Shown: positions 48,756 through 60,820, counted from the first letter of the stretch. The stretch is DNA of 64,000 nt from Shewanella holmiensis (GCF_025370255.1 NZ_JAMTCD010000003.1:172093-236092), one strand, 5' to 3'. The notes: a model not told the origin generated them from the sequence alone. Numbers and translations are program-made.

Positions 48756-51335
48756 ATGCAAGAGCAATATAATCCTTTAGAGATTGAAGCCTTAGTGCAA
48801 AAGCACTGGCAAGACCAAAAAACCTTCGAAGTTACTGAAGATGAGACCAAAGAGAAGTTTTACTGCCTCTCTATGTTCCCTTATCCGTCAGGCCGCCTTC
48901 ACATGGGACACGTCCGTAACTACACCATAGGTGATGTTGTCGCTCGTTACCAACGTTTACAAGGAAAAAATGTCCTGCAGCCGATTGGTTGGGATTCATT
49001 TGGCCTGCCTGCAGAAAACGCAGCGATCAATAACAAAACCTCACCAGCACCATGGACTTATGAAAATATTGAGTACATGAAGAACCAGCTTAAACTATTA
49101 GGTTTTGGTTATGACTGGAGTCGTGAAATTGCCACCTGTACCCCTGAATATTATCGCTGGGAACAATGGTTTTTCACTAAACTGTATGAAAAAGGTTTAG
49201 TTTACAAAAAAACCTCATCGGTTAACTGGTGTCCAAACGACGAAACCGTACTGGCAAATGAGCAAGTACAAGATGGTTGTTGTTGGCGCTGTGATACTGA
49301 AGTGGTTCAAAAAGAAATTCCACAGTGGTTTATTAAAATCACTGATTACGCGGAAGAGTTATTGAACGATATCGATACGCTCGATGGCTGGCCTGAACAG
49401 GTTAAAGCGATGCAGCGTAACTGGATTGGACGCAGCGAAGGCATTGAAATGACCTTCCAGGTGGAAAACAGCCAACAAAGTTTTGATATTTACACCACTC
49501 GTCCTGATACCGTAATGGGTGTGACCTATGTAGCGATTGCTGCAGGCCACCCTTTAGCGGTTCAAGCCGCAGAAAACAATCCTGCTTTAGCGGCGTTTAT
49601 TGAAGAATGTAAAAATGCTGACACCACTGAAGCCGCGATGGCGTCTATGGAGAAAAAAGGCGTCGCGACAGGCTTAAACGCTGTGCACCCTATCAGTGGC
49701 AAACTGGTTCCTATCTGGGTCGCTAACTTTGTTTTGATGAACTATGGCACTGGCGCTGTTATGTCAGTTCCAGCACATGATCAACGCGATTATGAGTTTG
49801 CTAAAAAGTTTGGCTTAGCCATTGAAGCTGTAATCAAGCCTGTTGATGGCGAAGTTGATATCAGTGAACAAGCTTTTACTGACAAAGGTGTGTTATTTAA
49901 CTCTGGTGAGTTAGACGGTTTAGATTTCCAAGCAGCATTTGAAGCCATTGACACTAAACTCACTGCCGAAGGCAAAGGTAAGCGTCAGGTGAACTTCCGT
50001 TTACGTGACTGGGGCGTTTCTCGTCAACGTTACTGGGGTGCACCGATCCCTATGGTGACCTTAGAAGACGGCACCGTCATGCCTACGCCAGAAGACCAAC
50101 TGCCGGTTATTTTGCCAGAAGACGTGGTAATGGATGGTATCCAAAGCCCGATTAAAGCAGATAAAGCCTGGGCTGAAACCACGGTAAATGGCCAAACAGC
50201 ATTCCGCGAAACCGATACCTTTGACACCTTCATGGAGTCATCATGGTATTACGCTCGTTACTGTAGCCCACATGCAGACCAAATGTTAGATCCCGCGAAA
50301 GCTAATTACTGGCTACCCGTTGATCAATACATTGGCGGTATTGAGCATGCTTGTATGCACTTGTTGTATTTCCGCTTCTTCCATAAATTGCTACGTGATA
50401 TGGACTTAGTTAGCTCTAACGAGCCAGCTAAGCAATTATTAACCCAAGGTATGGTATTAGCTGATGCTTACTACTACACCAACGACAAAGGCGCACGCGT
50501 TTGGGTGTCGCCATTAGATGTGGTTGAAGTAGAAAAAGACGACAAAGGCCGTGTGACTAAAGCTATCGACAAAAACGGTAACGAGTTGGTTTATACCGGT
50601 ATGAGCAAAATGTCGAAGTCTAAAAACAACGGTATTGATCCACAGGTCATGGTTGAAAAGTACGGTGCTGACACTGTCCGTTTATTCATGATGTTTGCTT
50701 CACCACCAGAATTAACTCTTGAATGGCAAGAGTCTGGCGTTGAAGGGGCGCATCGCTTTATCAAGCGTTTCTGGAAACTGGCTAGCGATCATATTGCAGC
50801 AGGGACAACAGAAGCATTAGATATTAAAGCGTTAAGCGGTAGCCAAAAAGCGCTTCGTCGTGAATTGCACAAAACGATTGCTAAAGTTAGTGATGATATT
50901 GGTCGTCGTCAAATGTTCAACACGGCCGTTGCTGCGGTAATGGAGTTGATGAACCACTTGCAGAAAGCGCCACAGGAGTCTGCTCAAGACCGTGCGTTAA
51001 TGGCAGAAGCATTGTCAGCAGTAACACGTTTACTCTACCCTATCGTGCCACACATCAGCTTTAACCTTTGGAAAGAGCTAGGCAATAACAGCGATATTGA
51101 AGATAGCCGCTGGCCTGAAGTTGATGAGTCAGCCCTAGTTGAAGACAGCAAACTGATTATTGTACAAATTAACGGTAAGTTACGTGCAAAAATCACTGTC
51201 GCAGCCGATGCAACTCAAGAACAAGTTCAAGCCCTTGCAATGGAAGATGAACATGTTCAAAAACACTCTGAAGGACTCACCATCCGCAAAGTGATTTATG
51301 TTCCTGGTAAGCTACTCAATATTGTTGCTAACTAG
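48756..51335 (+). CDS. leuS: leucyl-tRNA synthetase
   Basis: Class I synthetase of 859 residues. It has the HMGHV signature (HIGH type), the CP1 editing domain with the threonine-rich [11 protein letters not shown] and [15 protein letters not shown] motifs, and [10 protein letters not shown] zinc site is present in [10 protein letters not shown] and CCWRCDTE. The ATG at 48756 ([11 protein letters not shown]) matches E. coli; an in-frame ATG at 48729 adds nine residues and is unlikely. It charges the tRNA-Leu species encoded in this same window. Confidence 0.96.
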   Translation: MQEQYNPLEIEALVQKHWQDQKTFEVTEDETKEKFYCLSMFPYPSGRLHMGHVRNYTIGDVVARYQRLQGKNVLQPIGWDSFGLPAENAAINNKTSPAPWTYENIEYMKNQLKLLGFGYDWSREIATCTPEYYRWEQWFFTKLYEKGLVYKKTSSVNWCPNDETVLANEQVQDGCCWRCDTEVVQKEIPQWFIKITDYAEELLNDIDTLDGWPEQVKAMQRNWIGRSEGIEMTFQVENSQQSFDIYTTRPDTVMGVTYVAIAAGHPLAVQAAENNPALAAFIEECKNADTTEAAMASMEKKGVATGLNAVHPISGKLVPIWVANFVLMNYGTGAVMSVPAHDQRDYEFAKKFGLAIEAVIKPVDGEVDISEQAFTDKGVLFNSGELDGLDFQAAFEAIDTKLTAEGKGKRQVNFRLRDWGVSRQRYWGAPIPMVTLEDGTVMPTPEDQLPVILPEDVVMDGIQSPIKADKAWAETTVNGQTAFRETDTFDTFMESSWYYARYCSPHADQMLDPAKANYWLPVDQYIGGIEHACMHLLYFRFFHKLLRDMDLVSSNEPAKQLLTQGMVLADAYYYTNDKGARVWVSPLDVVEVEKDDKGRVTKAIDKNGNELVYTGMSKMSKSKNNGIDPQVMVEKYGADTVRLFMMFASPPELTLEWQESGVEGAHRFIKRFWKLASDHIAAGTTEALDIKALSGSQKALRRELHKTIAKVSDDIGRRQMFNTAVAAVMELMNHLQKAPQESAQDRALMAEALSAVTRLLYPIVPHISFNLWKELGNNSDIEDSRWPEVDESALVEDSKLIIVQINGKLRAKITVAADATQEQVQALAMEDEHVQKHSEGLTIRKVIYVPGKLLNIVAN

Positions 51336-51464
51336 CATAAACAACACTCATTGGCGGCGGGTTCGCTAATGAGCGTTATTGCCTGTCTTGTGTGAAGATG
51401 CAAGATGGGCATTCATTTTAATTGCCATGGTATTCATGGCTGTAAAAGGACGTAGATAACACTT

Positions 51465-51959
51465 ATGTTGGCAAAACGTATTGGCTTAGCGTTACTCTCT
51501 CTCACTTTACTTGCCACTGCTGGCTGTGGTTTTAAATTGCAGCGTAGCTACTCAATCCCCGTTGAATTACAACAATTACATTTAAGCAGCACTGATCAGT
51601 ACAGTGAACTCACACGTTTAGTAAAAGACAGACTTCGCATTAACCGTGTCACCATGGTATCGGCTGCAGAAGATACACCTACGCTCAGACTCGTAAATGA
51701 TTCATTAGAACGTGCCACTCTGTCCCTCTACCCTACCGGTAACGTGGCTGAATATGAATTAATTTACCTAGTTACTTTCACAGTGGCTTTGCCTAAAGGA
51801 GAACCGGTTGAATATTCCACTGAAGTTCGTCGAGACTATCAAGACGATCCGCGAACTGCATTGGCTAAAAGCCGTGAAATGGAAATATTAACCCGTGAAA
51901 TGCGCGTTCAAGCCGCTGACAGTATTATTCAAATCCTTGCTTCAATCGGGAAAGAATAA
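51465..51959 (+). CDS. lptE: LPS-assembly lipoprotein LptE
   Basis: Outer membrane lipoprotein that plugs the LptD pore and helps place lipopolysaccharide on the cell surface. The protein is 164 residues with a lipoprotein signal ending ATAGC, then GFKLQ and an even beta-strand pattern. The order leuS-lptE-holA-nadD is conserved. Its stop is immediately followed by the holA ATG. Confidence 0.92.
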   Translation: MLAKRIGLALLSLTLLATAGCGFKLQRSYSIPVELQQLHLSSTDQYSELTRLVKDRLRINRVTMVSAAEDTPTLRLVNDSLERATLSLYPTGNVAEYELIYLVTFTVALPKGEPVEYSTEVRRDYQDDPRTALAKSREMEILTREMRVQAADSIIQILASIGKE

Positions 51960-52991
51960 ATGCGGGTTTATCCTGACCAGCTTAAAAACAATCTAGCCAA
52001 GTTACCGCAAATTTGCTTGCTGTTTGGGGATGATTTATGGCTGGTTGAAGATTGCAAAAAACAGCTCATTAGCGCGGCCAAAAAACAAGGCTTTGACGAG
52101 CGAGTTCAGCTGATTCAAGATCCGCATTTTAACTGGCATGATTTGATCCAAGAATGGCAGTCGATGAGCTTGTTTGCCAGTAGACGCATTATTGAACTGC
52201 ATCTGCCTAATGGCAAACCAGGTACCGATGGTGCCAATGCCTTTCAAACCATATTGCAACAAGCTAATCCAGATATAGTGTTGATTATTCAAGGTCCTAA
52301 AGCAGGACTTGAACAAACCAACAGCAAGTGGTTTAAGTCGTTAGATAGCCAGGGGTTATATATTCCCTGCGCTACGCCCGAAGGGAAACAATTCGAGCGC
52401 TGGTTAGATAACCGCATTCAGCATTACAAATTAACCTTGCACCATGATGCTAAAGCGATGATGTTTAACCTATTTGAAGGTAATTTATTGGCTGCTGAGC
52501 AAGCCATGCAAATACTGCAATTGGTGAATCCCAATAACAATATCAGTGCCGAGCAACTCAGCGATTACTTTGAAGACCAATCGCGATTCAGTGTTTTTCA
52601 GTTAACCGATGCCATTTTAAATAATCATCAAAAACAAGCACAGCACATGCTAGCCCAATTACAGGGGGAAGGCACTGCTATGCCCATTTTGATGTGGGCC
52701 ATATTTAAAGAAATCACTTTGTTACTTAATCTTAAATTGGCCCAAAACCAAGGTGAACCTTTAACAAAACTGTGGGGGCAATACCGTATTTGGGACAAAC
52801 GCAAACCCCTGTATCAAGCGGCCTTAACACGGTTAGAGTTACATCACATTGAACACATGTTGAGTATAGCATCCACTTTAGAGCTAAATTTAAAGCAACA
52901 GGGTATTGAAGATTGGATAGGCATGAGTCACTTGTGCATTTTGTTTGACCCGCGTGCCCATAATCGTTTAGCTCATATCGAGCTTGGCTAG
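51960..52991 (+). CDS. holA: DNA polymerase III subunit delta
   Basis: Clamp-loader wrench that opens the beta clamp. The protein is 343 residues with ICLLFGDDLWLVEDCKKQL near the N-terminus, ENNLL-like (here FEGNLLAAEQAMQIL) and FSVFQLTDAIL in the middle, as in HolA. It starts directly after the lptE stop with no gap, implying translational coupling. Confidence 0.94.
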   Translation: MRVYPDQLKNNLAKLPQICLLFGDDLWLVEDCKKQLISAAKKQGFDERVQLIQDPHFNWHDLIQEWQSMSLFASRRIIELHLPNGKPGTDGANAFQTILQQANPDIVLIIQGPKAGLEQTNSKWFKSLDSQGLYIPCATPEGKQFERWLDNRIQHYKLTLHHDAKAMMFNLFEGNLLAAEQAMQILQLVNPNNNISAEQLSDYFEDQSRFSVFQLTDAILNNHQKQAQHMLAQLQGEGTAMPILMWAIFKEITLLLNLKLAQNQGEPLTKLWGQYRIWDKRKPLYQAALTRLELHHIEHMLSIASTLELNLKQQGIEDWIGMSHLCILFDPRAHNRLAHIELG

Positions 52992-53007
52992 CCTTTAAGG
53001 ATTGACT

Positions 53008-53652
53008 ATGCGCATCGGCATTTTAGGTGGCACATTCGACCCCATTCATTTAGGCCATATTCGTCCGGCACTCGACATTAAACAGCAGCTGCAACTTGAT
53101 GAAGTGTGGCTAATGCCCAACCATATTCCGCCTCATAAGCAATCCACTAACGTCGATAGCCAACACAGATTAGCCATGGTGGAACAAATTTGTCAGCAGC
53201 ACAAAGACCTGAAACTGTGCGACATAGAAATTAAGCGGCAAACGCCATCATACACAGTGGTAACACTGCAACAATTGCAGCAAGCTTATCCGCAACATCA
53301 GTTTTATTTCATCATGGGGATGGATTCATTTATCAATTTACCTCAGTGGCATTTATGGCAACAGTTGTTTGAACTGTGCCATATCGTGCTGTGCCAGCGT
53401 CCGGGGTGGCAACTGGACAATAACCACCCGATGCAAAAAGTGCTGCAACAAAAAACTCGCCGCTATTCAGCACAATTCAACATATCTAATGGGAACTTAT
53501 CAGTTGGCTCAATCATTCCAGTAGATACCATCTTACAAGATATCTCCTCTACCGAAGTGCGAGAAAAACTGCTAAACCATGAAGATGTATCAAGTTTGAT
53601 CGCCCCTTGTACTAAAACCTATATTCAGCAACATCAGCTTTACCTCACCTAA
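53008..53652 (+). CDS. nadD: nicotinate-nucleotide adenylyltransferase
   Basis: Adds AMP to nicotinate mononucleotide in NAD synthesis. The protein is 214 residues with the nucleotidyltransferase motif [12 protein letters not shown] and the SSTEVRE signature near the end. The ATG at 53008 follows AAGG. 16 bp after holA. Confidence 0.94.
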   Translation: MRIGILGGTFDPIHLGHIRPALDIKQQLQLDEVWLMPNHIPPHKQSTNVDSQHRLAMVEQICQQHKDLKLCDIEIKRQTPSYTVVTLQQLQQAYPQHQFYFIMGMDSFINLPQWHLWQQLFELCHIVLCQRPGWQLDNNHPMQKVLQQKTRRYSAQFNISNGNLSVGSIIPVDTILQDISSTEVREKLLNHEDVSSLIAPCTKTYIQQHQLYLT

Positions 53653-53721
53653 CTCAAAATCGCCAGTTGTTTTACACCACAAGCCAAATCTAAAAGGATT
53701 ATCATAAAGCGCGTTGCTTAA

Positions 53722-53751
53722 TTGCTTCCAATGGATGAAATTGAGTATAAT
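53722..53751 (+). promoter_or_regulatory. candidate promoter of the rsfS-rlmH-mrdA unit
   Basis: TTGCTT (53722-53727), 18 nt, TATAAT (53746-53751), about 33 nt before the rsfS GTG. The long open frame through this region is an accident of the promoter sequence. Confidence 0.5.
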
Positions 53752-53784
53752 GCTCCGTTAATTTTGACTAGTGAGGTAATTCGA

Positions 53785-54114
53785 GTGCAAAGCACCGAAC
53801 TGAAAGATTTCGTCGTCGATAAAATCGAAGACTTAAAAGCAAAGAACATTGTAGTATTAGATGTTAAAAATCAATCAACTATCACCGATACTATGGTGAT
53901 TTGTACTGGTACATCTAAAACCCACGTTCGCTCAATTGGCGAACACCTTGTGGTTGAAGCAAAAAAAGCCGGCATGCAGCCATTAGGTGTTGAAGGCCGT
54001 GATAGCAGCGAATGGGTATTAGTAGACTTAGGTGAAGTCATTGTTCATGTGATGCAAGAGCAGACTCGTGAATACTACGACCTAGAAAAACTTTGGGCTA
54101 ACCCTAACGCCTAA
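53785..54114 (+). CDS. rsfS: ribosome silencing factor RsfS
   Basis: Binds ribosomal protein L14 and blocks subunit joining when nutrients are short. The protein is 109 residues; the E. coli protein has 105. Core words are [50 protein letters not shown] and [17 protein letters not shown]. The GTG at 53785 has GAGGT 7 nt upstream and fits the family; a longer frame starting at 53722 would include the promoter. The stop overlaps rlmH by one base. Confidence 0.92.
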   Translation: MQSTELKDFVVDKIEDLKAKNIVVLDVKNQSTITDTMVICTGTSKTHVRSIGEHLVVEAKKAGMQPLGVEGRDSSEWVLVDLGEVIVHVMQEQTREYYDLEKLWANPNA

Positions 54115-54584
54115 TGAAGTTACAACTGATTGCCGTAGGCACAAAAATGCCCGATTGGGTTACCCGAGGTTTTGAAGAGTATCAACGTCGTTTCCCTAGG
54201 GATATGCCGCTTGAACTTATCGAGATCCCTGCGGGTAAACGGGGCAAAAATGCTGATATTGCGCGCATTTTGCAAAAAGAAGGTGAGTTAATGCTCGCCG
54301 CGATAGCAAAAGGCAATCATATTGTAAGTTTAGATTTGCCCGGTAAAAATTGGACTACGCCCGATTTAGCAGAGCAAATGACAAAATGGCAATTAGATGG
54401 GCGTGATGTAAGTTTGCTGATTGGTGGGCCAGAAGGACTTGCCCCAGCCTGTAAAGCCGCAGCAAATCAAAGCTGGTGTTTGTCAGCCCTAACATTACCG
54501 CATCCGCTTGTACGTGTATTGATAGGGGAAAGCCTCTACCGTGCATGGAGTATCAATAATAATCACCCTTATCACCGCGAGTAA
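54114..54584 (+). CDS. rlmH: 23S rRNA (pseudouridine-1915-N3)-methyltransferase
   Basis: SPOUT-fold methyltransferase acting on the assembled ribosome. The protein is 156 residues with the SAM knot [15 protein letters not shown] and C-terminal [20 protein letters not shown]. Coupled to rsfS by an overlapping stop/start. Confidence 0.95.
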   Translation: MKLQLIAVGTKMPDWVTRGFEEYQRRFPRDMPLELIEIPAGKRGKNADIARILQKEGELMLAAIAKGNHIVSLDLPGKNWTTPDLAEQMTKWQLDGRDVSLLIGGPEGLAPACKAAANQSWCLSALTLPHPLVRVLIGESLYRAWSINNNHPYHRE

Positions 54585-54682
54585 TCAAGGTGAAAATTCA
54601 TTAAAAGAATTTCATGGTTGTTGACATAACAACACCATTAAAGCGACGCTAAGGTTTCGCTTTACCAACGCTGGAGACCCAA

Positions 54683-56542
54683 GTGCCGCCAAAGAAGCGC
54701 ATCACCATGCATGACCATGCCGCCGAGGCCTCGTTATTCAAACGCCGTGCATTTTTCACTTTTATTTGCGTCTTCGTATTACTGAGCGTGCTATTTTCTA
54801 ACCTGTATCAATTACAGGTCGTCTCCTATAAAGACTACGAAACCCGTTCTAATGACAACCGTATTCGGGTTGTGCCTACCGCACCTAGCCGTGGGCTGAT
54901 CTTCGACCGTCATGGCCAACTTTTGGCCGAAAACCAGCCATATCACTCATTAGAAATGATCCCCGAAAAGATAAAAAATCTCGACGAAACCTTCGACGAG
55001 CTCAATAATATTATCGAAATAGACGCTGATGAACGCGAACAAATCAAAGAAACGCTCAAATTTCATCGCCGCTTCAAACCGCTCACCATCAAAGGTAAAT
55101 TAACGGAAGAACAAGTCGCGACGTTTTCGGTAAACCAACATCGTTTCCCGGGTATTTATGTCGAAGCTGGTTTGAAGCGTCATTATCCCTATGCTGATTT
55201 AATGACCCACGTACTGGGTTATGTTGGTAAAATTAACACCCGCGACAAAGCCCAGTTAGAACAGAGTAATAACTGGAAAACCTACGCCGCCACAAAAGAT
55301 ATTGGCAAGCAAGGCATCGAAAAATTCTACGAGGGCTTATTACATGGTTTGCCTGGACATTTAGAAGAAGAGGTGAACAACCGCGGCCGAGTCATCCGTA
55401 CTTTAAAAGTCACCCCACCGACGCCAGGTAAAGATATTTATTTAACCTTAGACTTAAAATTGCAACAAAAAGCCATGGAATTATTGGCAGGTAGACGTGG
55501 CTCGGTAGTGGCGATGGACCCTCGTGACGGTGGCATTTTAGCTATGGTGTCAAGTCCAAGTTACGATGCTAACTTATTTGTTCATGGTATCAGTAGCAAA
55601 GGCTATAGCGATCTGCTAAACGATAAATCACGTCCTCTTATTAATCGTGCCACTCAAGGACAATATTCTCCCGCATCAACCATTAAACCCCTAGTGGCAT
55701 TATTGGGATTAGAAGAGCGCGCCATTAACGATAAAACCCGTGTATGGGATCCTGGCTTTTGGCAAATTCCAGGCGTGGAACGTAAATGGCGAGATTGGAA
55801 ACGTTGGGGCCATGGTTGGGTTGATGTTTACCATGCGATTGTCGACTCGTGCGATATCTTCTTTTATGAATTAGTCTACAAGGTTGGCATCGATAAAATG
55901 GCCGATTTTATGGGGAAATTCGGTTTTGGCGAACGCACCAACGTCGACATCTATGAAGAAGTTGCTGGCATTATGCCATCACGCGACTGGAAACGACTTC
56001 GCTACAACCAAGCTTGGTATATTGGTGACACTATTTCAGTCGGCATCGGTCAGGGTTATTGGACAAGTACCCCTCTGCAACTGGCTAATTCAACAGCTAT
56101 TTTAGCCAATAAAGGGCGTCGTTTTACCCCACATTTATTAAAAACATTCAAAGACGACACAGTAAAAATTGATGCGCCTATAGATGAGCATGAACCCATT
56201 ATTCTGAAAAACCCTAAAAACTGGGACATCATTAACGAAGCTATGCGCCAAACCGCCGACAAATCGCGCTTCACCGATGCCACCTACACTGCAGCGATGA
56301 AAACCGGTACCGCTCAGGTGTTCTCTGTTGGTCAGGACGAAAAATACAATGCCGAAACGGTTGCCGAACATTTAAGGGACAATGCGTTAATTGTGGCTTA
56401 CGCGCCATATGAAAACCCGCGTATCGTCCTAGCTGTAGTGTTAGAGAATGCCGGGTGGGGAGGCGCAAATGCTGGGCCGCTCGCGCGTGCATTATTAGAC
56501 GAATATATGCTTAGAGATGAATGGGTACTGCCAAATGAATAA
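54683..56542 (+). CDS. mrdA: penicillin-binding protein 2 (elongation transpeptidase)
   Basis: Crosslinks peptidoglycan along the cell cylinder with RodA. The protein is 619 residues: one membrane segment (about 25-45), a pedestal domain, and a transpeptidase with [14 protein letters not shown] (catalytic serine), SCDIFF (the SxD second motif as in E. coli PBP2) and KTGTAQ. GTG start at 54683 with GGAG upstream; an ATG at 54707 is a possible alternative. It overlaps mrdB by 8 bp. Confidence 0.94.
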   Translation: MPPKKRITMHDHAAEASLFKRRAFFTFICVFVLLSVLFSNLYQLQVVSYKDYETRSNDNRIRVVPTAPSRGLIFDRHGQLLAENQPYHSLEMIPEKIKNLDETFDELNNIIEIDADEREQIKETLKFHRRFKPLTIKGKLTEEQVATFSVNQHRFPGIYVEAGLKRHYPYADLMTHVLGYVGKINTRDKAQLEQSNNWKTYAATKDIGKQGIEKFYEGLLHGLPGHLEEEVNNRGRVIRTLKVTPPTPGKDIYLTLDLKLQQKAMELLAGRRGSVVAMDPRDGGILAMVSSPSYDANLFVHGISSKGYSDLLNDKSRPLINRATQGQYSPASTIKPLVALLGLEERAINDKTRVWDPGFWQIPGVERKWRDWKRWGHGWVDVYHAIVDSCDIFFYELVYKVGIDKMADFMGKFGFGERTNVDIYEEVAGIMPSRDWKRLRYNQAWYIGDTISVGIGQGYWTSTPLQLANSTAILANKGRRFTPHLLKTFKDDTVKIDAPIDEHEPIILKNPKNWDIINEAMRQTADKSRFTDATYTAAMKTGTAQVFSVGQDEKYNAETVAEHLRDNALIVAYAPYENPRIVLAVVLENAGWGGANAGPLARALLDEYMLRDEWVLPNE

Positions 56543-57659
56543 CCAGATGCATAGCAATACTCATCATCAGAAAAAAAATATCTGGCAAAGGCTGCACATC
56601 GATTTACCTCTGTTATCGGGTATTTTGGTGTTAATGGCCTTTGGCTTGTTTGTCATTTATTCCGCCAGTGGTGAAAGCGCAGCTATGATGGAGCGCCAAT
56701 TAACCCGTATTGGTTTGTCATTAGTGATCATGTTTTCGGTTGCACAAATCAACCCTGAAGTGCTTAAGCGCTGGGCATTACCCATTTATGTTGCTGGAAT
56801 TATCTTGCTGCTCGGAGTGCACTTTTTTGGCACTATCAATAAAGGGGCGCAGCGTTGGTTGAATCTTGGGTTTATGGAGTTTCAGCCGTCAGAGTTAATG
56901 AAGCTGGCCTTCCCCATTATGATGGCTTGGTATATCAGTAAGTTCCCTTTACCGCCTAAAAAACGTTATCTGGCAGGCGGTGCGATTATTTTATTAATCC
57001 CTACGCTATTAATAGCTAAACAACCAGACTTGGGCACATCGATTTTAGTCGCGGCATCAGGCGTATTCGTGTTGTTTTTGTCAGGTATGAGCTGGCTGAT
57101 TGTGGGCAGTATTGTCATCGCTGGATTGATTTTCTTACCGATTCTTTGGTTCTTTTTAATGCATGATTATCAACGCACCCGCGTGCTAACATTATTTGAT
57201 CCAGAAAAGGACCCCTTGGGTGCAGGCTACCATATTATCCAATCAAAAATTGCTATCGGTTCAGGGGGCGTGTGGGGCAAAGGTTGGTTAGATGGTACTC
57301 AGTCTCAGCTAGAGTTTTTACCTGAAAGGCATACAGACTTTATCTTTGCCGTTATCGGTGAAGAGTTTGGCCTGATCGGCAGCTTATTTCTATTAACTAT
57401 TTACCTGTATATTATCGGTCGCGGACTGGTAATTGCTTCTCGCGCACAGACAAGCTTTGCTCGTCTACTCGCGGGCAGCATTACATTGACATTTTTTGTG
57501 TATATCTTTGTTAACATTGGCATGGTTTCAGGTATATTGCCTGTGGTTGGCGTGCCTTTACCCCTTATCAGTTATGGGGGGACGTCAATGATGACACTAA
57601 TGACAGGCTTCGGCATTTTAATGAGTATCCAAACTCATAGACGATTTATAGATCGATAG
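56535..57659 (+). CDS. mrdB: rod-shape SEDS glycosyltransferase RodA
   Basis: Polymerises lipid II into glycan strands for cell elongation, in complex with PBP2. The protein is 374 residues with about ten membrane segments. Typical stretches are [29 protein letters not shown], the GLGHWQ-like [20 protein letters not shown] and the last [19 protein letters not shown] at 56535 overlaps the end of mrdA. Confidence 0.94.
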   Translation: MNNQMHSNTHHQKKNIWQRLHIDLPLLSGILVLMAFGLFVIYSASGESAAMMERQLTRIGLSLVIMFSVAQINPEVLKRWALPIYVAGIILLLGVHFFGTINKGAQRWLNLGFMEFQPSELMKLAFPIMMAWYISKFPLPPKKRYLAGGAIILLIPTLLIAKQPDLGTSILVAASGVFVLFLSGMSWLIVGSIVIAGLIFLPILWFFLMHDYQRTRVLTLFDPEKDPLGAGYHIIQSKIAIGSGGVWGKGWLDGTQSQLEFLPERHTDFIFAVIGEEFGLIGSLFLLTIYLYIIGRGLVIASRAQTSFARLLAGSITLTFFVYIFVNIGMVSGILPVVGVPLPLISYGGTSMMTLMTGFGILMSIQTHRRFIDR

Positions 57660-57668
57660 GATCCATTG

Positions 57669-58664
57669 ATGAAATTATCTACCCGCTTATTTAGCTCCGT
57701 CGCGTTAATTGTTGCTGCTCATATCGGTACAGCTTCAGCCAACACCGATGTTGATGCACTGAAAAAACAATTTATCGCCGACCAAATTAAGCAAGGTTTT
57801 AGCCAGCAGGAAGTCGAAGCATTCTTAAACCAATCGACTTATACCCAAGAAGTGATCGATGCGATCACCAAGCCTTGGGAAGCTAAACCATGGCACCAAT
57901 ATTATCCGATATTTTTAACAGAAAAACGTTTAGCCAAAGGGTTAGAATTTTGGCATGAAAATGCGGACACCATAACCAAAGCCGCTGATAAATTTAATGT
58001 CGATCCGCAAATCATCGTTGCCATTATCGGTATTGAAACCTTTTACGGTGGTTACATGGGTAACTACCGTGTTCAGGATGCCCTGTATACTTTAGGTTTT
58101 TATTACGCACCGCGTGCCACCTTTTTTAGAAGTGAATATGGCAATTTAATGTCACTGATAAAAGAAGAGCAGCTCGATAATGACACCTTAAAGGGATCTT
58201 ATGCTGGCGCTATGGGTTATGGTCAGTTCATTCCATCCAGTTACCGTCATTACTCGGTCGACTTTAGTGGTGACGGCCGTCGTGACTTACTCACCAGCAA
58301 AGCCGATGCGATTGGCAGTGTGGCTAATTATTTTCATCAACACGGTTGGAAAAGAAATGAGCCAGTCGTGCTAGCCTTAAGCAATAAAAGCGATAAAGCA
58401 CCAAAAGCCAAAGTATGGACAAACGAAAGACTGCATTACAAAGCATCTGATATTCTATCACCTAACCTTAGCCTCGCGTCGGCAAAAGATATTGATGTGT
58501 CACAAAAGGCGATGCTGGTAAAATTAGAACAACCTAACGCAGATGAATACTGGCTAGGGTTGAACAATTTTTATGTCATAACTCGATACAACCGCAGCCC
58601 GTTATATGCGATGGCCGTTTATCAATTTAGTGAGCAATTAAAAGCCCAATACAATGCAAAATAA
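57669..58664 (+). CDS. mltB: lytic murein transglycosylase B
   Basis: Cuts peptidoglycan glycan strands to make anhydro-muropeptides, which AmpG (also in this window) would recycle. The protein is 331 residues with a signal peptide (cut near ASA) rather than a lipoprotein box. The catalytic glutamate is in IIGIETFYGGYMG; GAMGYGQFIPSSYRHYSVDF follows. 9 bp after mrdB and overlapping rlpA by 11 bp. E. coli MltB is a lipoprotein and is encoded elsewhere. Confidence 0.9.
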   Translation: MKLSTRLFSSVALIVAAHIGTASANTDVDALKKQFIADQIKQGFSQQEVEAFLNQSTYTQEVIDAITKPWEAKPWHQYYPIFLTEKRLAKGLEFWHENADTITKAADKFNVDPQIIVAIIGIETFYGGYMGNYRVQDALYTLGFYYAPRATFFRSEYGNLMSLIKEEQLDNDTLKGSYAGAMGYGQFIPSSYRHYSVDFSGDGRRDLLTSKADAIGSVANYFHQHGWKRNEPVVLALSNKSDKAPKAKVWTNERLHYKASDILSPNLSLASAKDIDVSQKAMLVKLEQPNADEYWLGLNNFYVITRYNRSPLYAMAVYQFSEQLKAQYNAK

Positions 58665-59484
58665 AATTTTCTTCACTGCGATTAGTATAGTAATAATGAT
58701 GCTAATGGCAGCTTGTTCATCCAAGCCTGAAACCAATAATAAAAATGCGTCGAACAAATCAAAAAGCCAGTTTGGCCGTTACCACATGGCTGATGACAAA
58801 TACCCTGAGAATGCGCCTGATGTAAGTAAAGTGCAAAATGCTGTACCCAAATTTGAAAATTACAGTCGCCAAGGCAACCGTAATTACACGGTATTGGGCA
58901 AAAGCTACAAGGTGCTATCAACGGGTAAAGGTTTCACCGAAACCGGTCACGCCTCATGGTATGGTGCAAAATTTCATGGCCATTTAACCTCAAATGGCGA
59001 AACCTATGACATGTATGCCATGTCAGCGGCCCACAAAAACTTGCCGCTACCAAGTTACGTGAAAGTCACCAACCTTGAAAACAATAAGCAAATTATTGTG
59101 AGAGTGAACGATCGAGGTCCCTTCCATCATGGGCGTGTAATCGATTTATCCTATGCAGGTGCTTATCACCTTGGCATGCTAGGCAAAGGGACCGCAAAAG
59201 TACACTTAGAGGTGATTCATGTTGAATCGAACGAACAACGTGCAATTAATGAAGTGACCGATGTAGAAAACCACTATATTCAGGTTGCAGCCTCTAAAGA
59301 CAAGTTAAAAATAAATACCTTAGCCAAAGAGCTTGAGCGTAAATACGGTGTATCATCGCGAATTGTCTCCGGCAATGGCTTGCACCGAATTCAGTTGGGC
59401 CCTATTGGTAAAATTTACTTAACCAATAAACTGTTAGATAACCTGCATAGCAGCGGTTATCCCCAGAGTTTTATTGTGCCATAA
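58654..59484 (+). CDS. rlpA: rare lipoprotein A (RlpA)
   Basis: The protein is 276 residues with a lipoprotein signal ending MAAC. Double-psi beta-barrel domain in the middle (GHASWYGAKFHGHLTSNGE, VRVNDRGPFHHGRVIDLS), with the catalytic-type His and Asp of RlpA glycosidases. The last 75 residues form a SPOR domain (YIQVAASKDKLKINTLAKEL) that binds denuded septal glycan. The order mrdB-rlpA-dacA is conserved. Confidence 0.92.
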   Translation: MQNKIFFTAISIVIMMLMAACSSKPETNNKNASNKSKSQFGRYHMADDKYPENAPDVSKVQNAVPKFENYSRQGNRNYTVLGKSYKVLSTGKGFTETGHASWYGAKFHGHLTSNGETYDMYAMSAAHKNLPLPSYVKVTNLENNKQIIVRVNDRGPFHHGRVIDLSYAGAYHLGMLGKGTAKVHLEVIHVESNEQRAINEVTDVENHYIQVAASKDKLKINTLAKELERKYGVSSRIVSGNGLHRIQLGPIGKIYLTNKLLDNLHSSGYPQSFIVP

Positions 59485-59605
59485 GCATTTTTTTAGGTAA
59501 TGAAGGAACCTTAATGTGATTTCATTGCCTATTAATAATGTGACTAATGTTATAATCGATTTCTTATTGTCTTATCTTCGAATTAAATAGAGACTTGCTA
59601 ATTTC

Positions 59606-60820
59606 ATGATGAATATTGCCAAAGCCCCAATCGCTACTGCTCTGCTTCTTTCTTTTGTGTCGTTTACTACTTTAGCTAACACACCGCAGCCTGATGCTCG
59701 CCCAACACCCAATCGTGCCCCTATGGTAACGCCTGATGCCCCAAGTGTTGCAGCAAAAGCGTATGTATTAATGGACTATTATTCGGGCCGCATCATCGCC
59801 GAACAAAATGCCTATGAAAGCTTAAATCCAGCCAGCTTAACTAAAATGCTAACCAGCTATGTCATTGGACATGAAGTTAAAGTGGGTAACATCTCATTAG
59901 ATGATGATGTACTTATCACTCAAAATGCTTGGTCAAAAAACTTCCCTGACTCTTCAAAAATGTTTATTGAAGTCGGTAAAACCGTAAAAGTTGCTGACTT
60001 AAATCGTGGCATTATTATCCAATCAGGTAACGATGCTTGTGTCGCTATGGCAGAACACATCGCTGGCACGGAAGGCGCGTTTGTTGATTTAATGAACTCG
60101 TGGGCCAAGCAGCTAGGTATGAATGATAGCTACTTTGAAAACTCCCACGGTTTAGATTCAGAAAATCATAAAACCACCGCCTACGATATGGCTATTTTAG
60201 GTGCGGCACTTATCCGTGATGTACCAGAAGAATACCGTGTCTATTCAGAAAAATCTTTTACCTTTAATGGTATTAAGCAATACAACCGTAATGGACTACT
60301 GTGGGATAACAGCTTAAAAGTAGACGGCATTAAAACAGGTCATACTTCAGGTGCGGGTTATAACTTAGTCTCATCCGCCACCAGTGACGATGGCATGCGC
60401 TTAATTACCGTAGTATTGGGCACTAGCAGTGAATCAGCCCGTAAAGCTGAAAGCAAAAAGTTACTTAACTATGGTTTCCGCTTTTTTGAAACGATCACCC
60501 CATATAAAGCCGGTGATACTTTTGTAAGCCAAAAAATTTGGTACGGCGACGTTGATAACGTAGACCTAGGCGTAATGACCGACACGCCTATCACCATCAG
60601 TCGTGGCAAAGCCAAAGACTTACAAGCAAACTTTGAATTAACTAAGCCTCTTGCTGCGCCGCTAGCAAAAGGTGAAACCGTGGGTCGTGTGTTCTTCCAA
60701 CTTGATGGAAAAGACATTGCCCAGTTCCCACTTGTGACCCTCAATGCCGTAGAAGAAGGCAGCTGGATCAGCAAAATAATGGATTATTTCAAACAGATGT
60801 TTGCAAGCTGGTTTGAATAA
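59606..60820 (+). CDS. dacA: D-alanyl-D-alanine carboxypeptidase (PBP5)
   Basis: Trims the terminal D-Ala from peptidoglycan stem peptides. The protein is 404 residues with a signal peptide, active site NPASLTKML (serine and lysine), SGNDACVAM, KTGHTSGAGYN, a PBP5 C-terminal domain and an amphipathic tail (KIMDYFKQMFASWFE) that anchors it to the inner membrane. Two adjacent ATGs at 59606 and 59609 both work. Confidence 0.94.
   Translation: MMNIAKAPIATALLLSFVSFTTLANTPQPDARPTPNRAPMVTPDAPSVAAKAYVLMDYYSGRIIAEQNAYESLNPASLTKMLTSYVIGHEVKVGNISLDDDVLITQNAWSKNFPDSSKMFIEVGKTVKVADLNRGIIIQSGNDACVAMAEHIAGTEGAFVDLMNSWAKQLGMNDSYFENSHGLDSENHKTTAYDMAILGAALIRDVPEEYRVYSEKSFTFNGIKQYNRNGLLWDNSLKVDGIKTGHTSGAGYNLVSSATSDDGMRLITVVLGTSSESARKAESKKLLNYGFRFFETITPYKAGDTFVSQKIWYGDVDNVDLGVMTDTPITISRGKAKDLQANFELTKPLAAPLAKGETVGRVFFQLDGKDIAQFPLVTLNAVEEGSWISKIMDYFKQMFASWFE

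Noticed and set aside
53722..53784. N-terminal extension of RsfS by 21 residues
   Set aside because: The extension is encoded by the promoter boxes and is absent from the family; GTG at 53785 has a good ribosome binding site.
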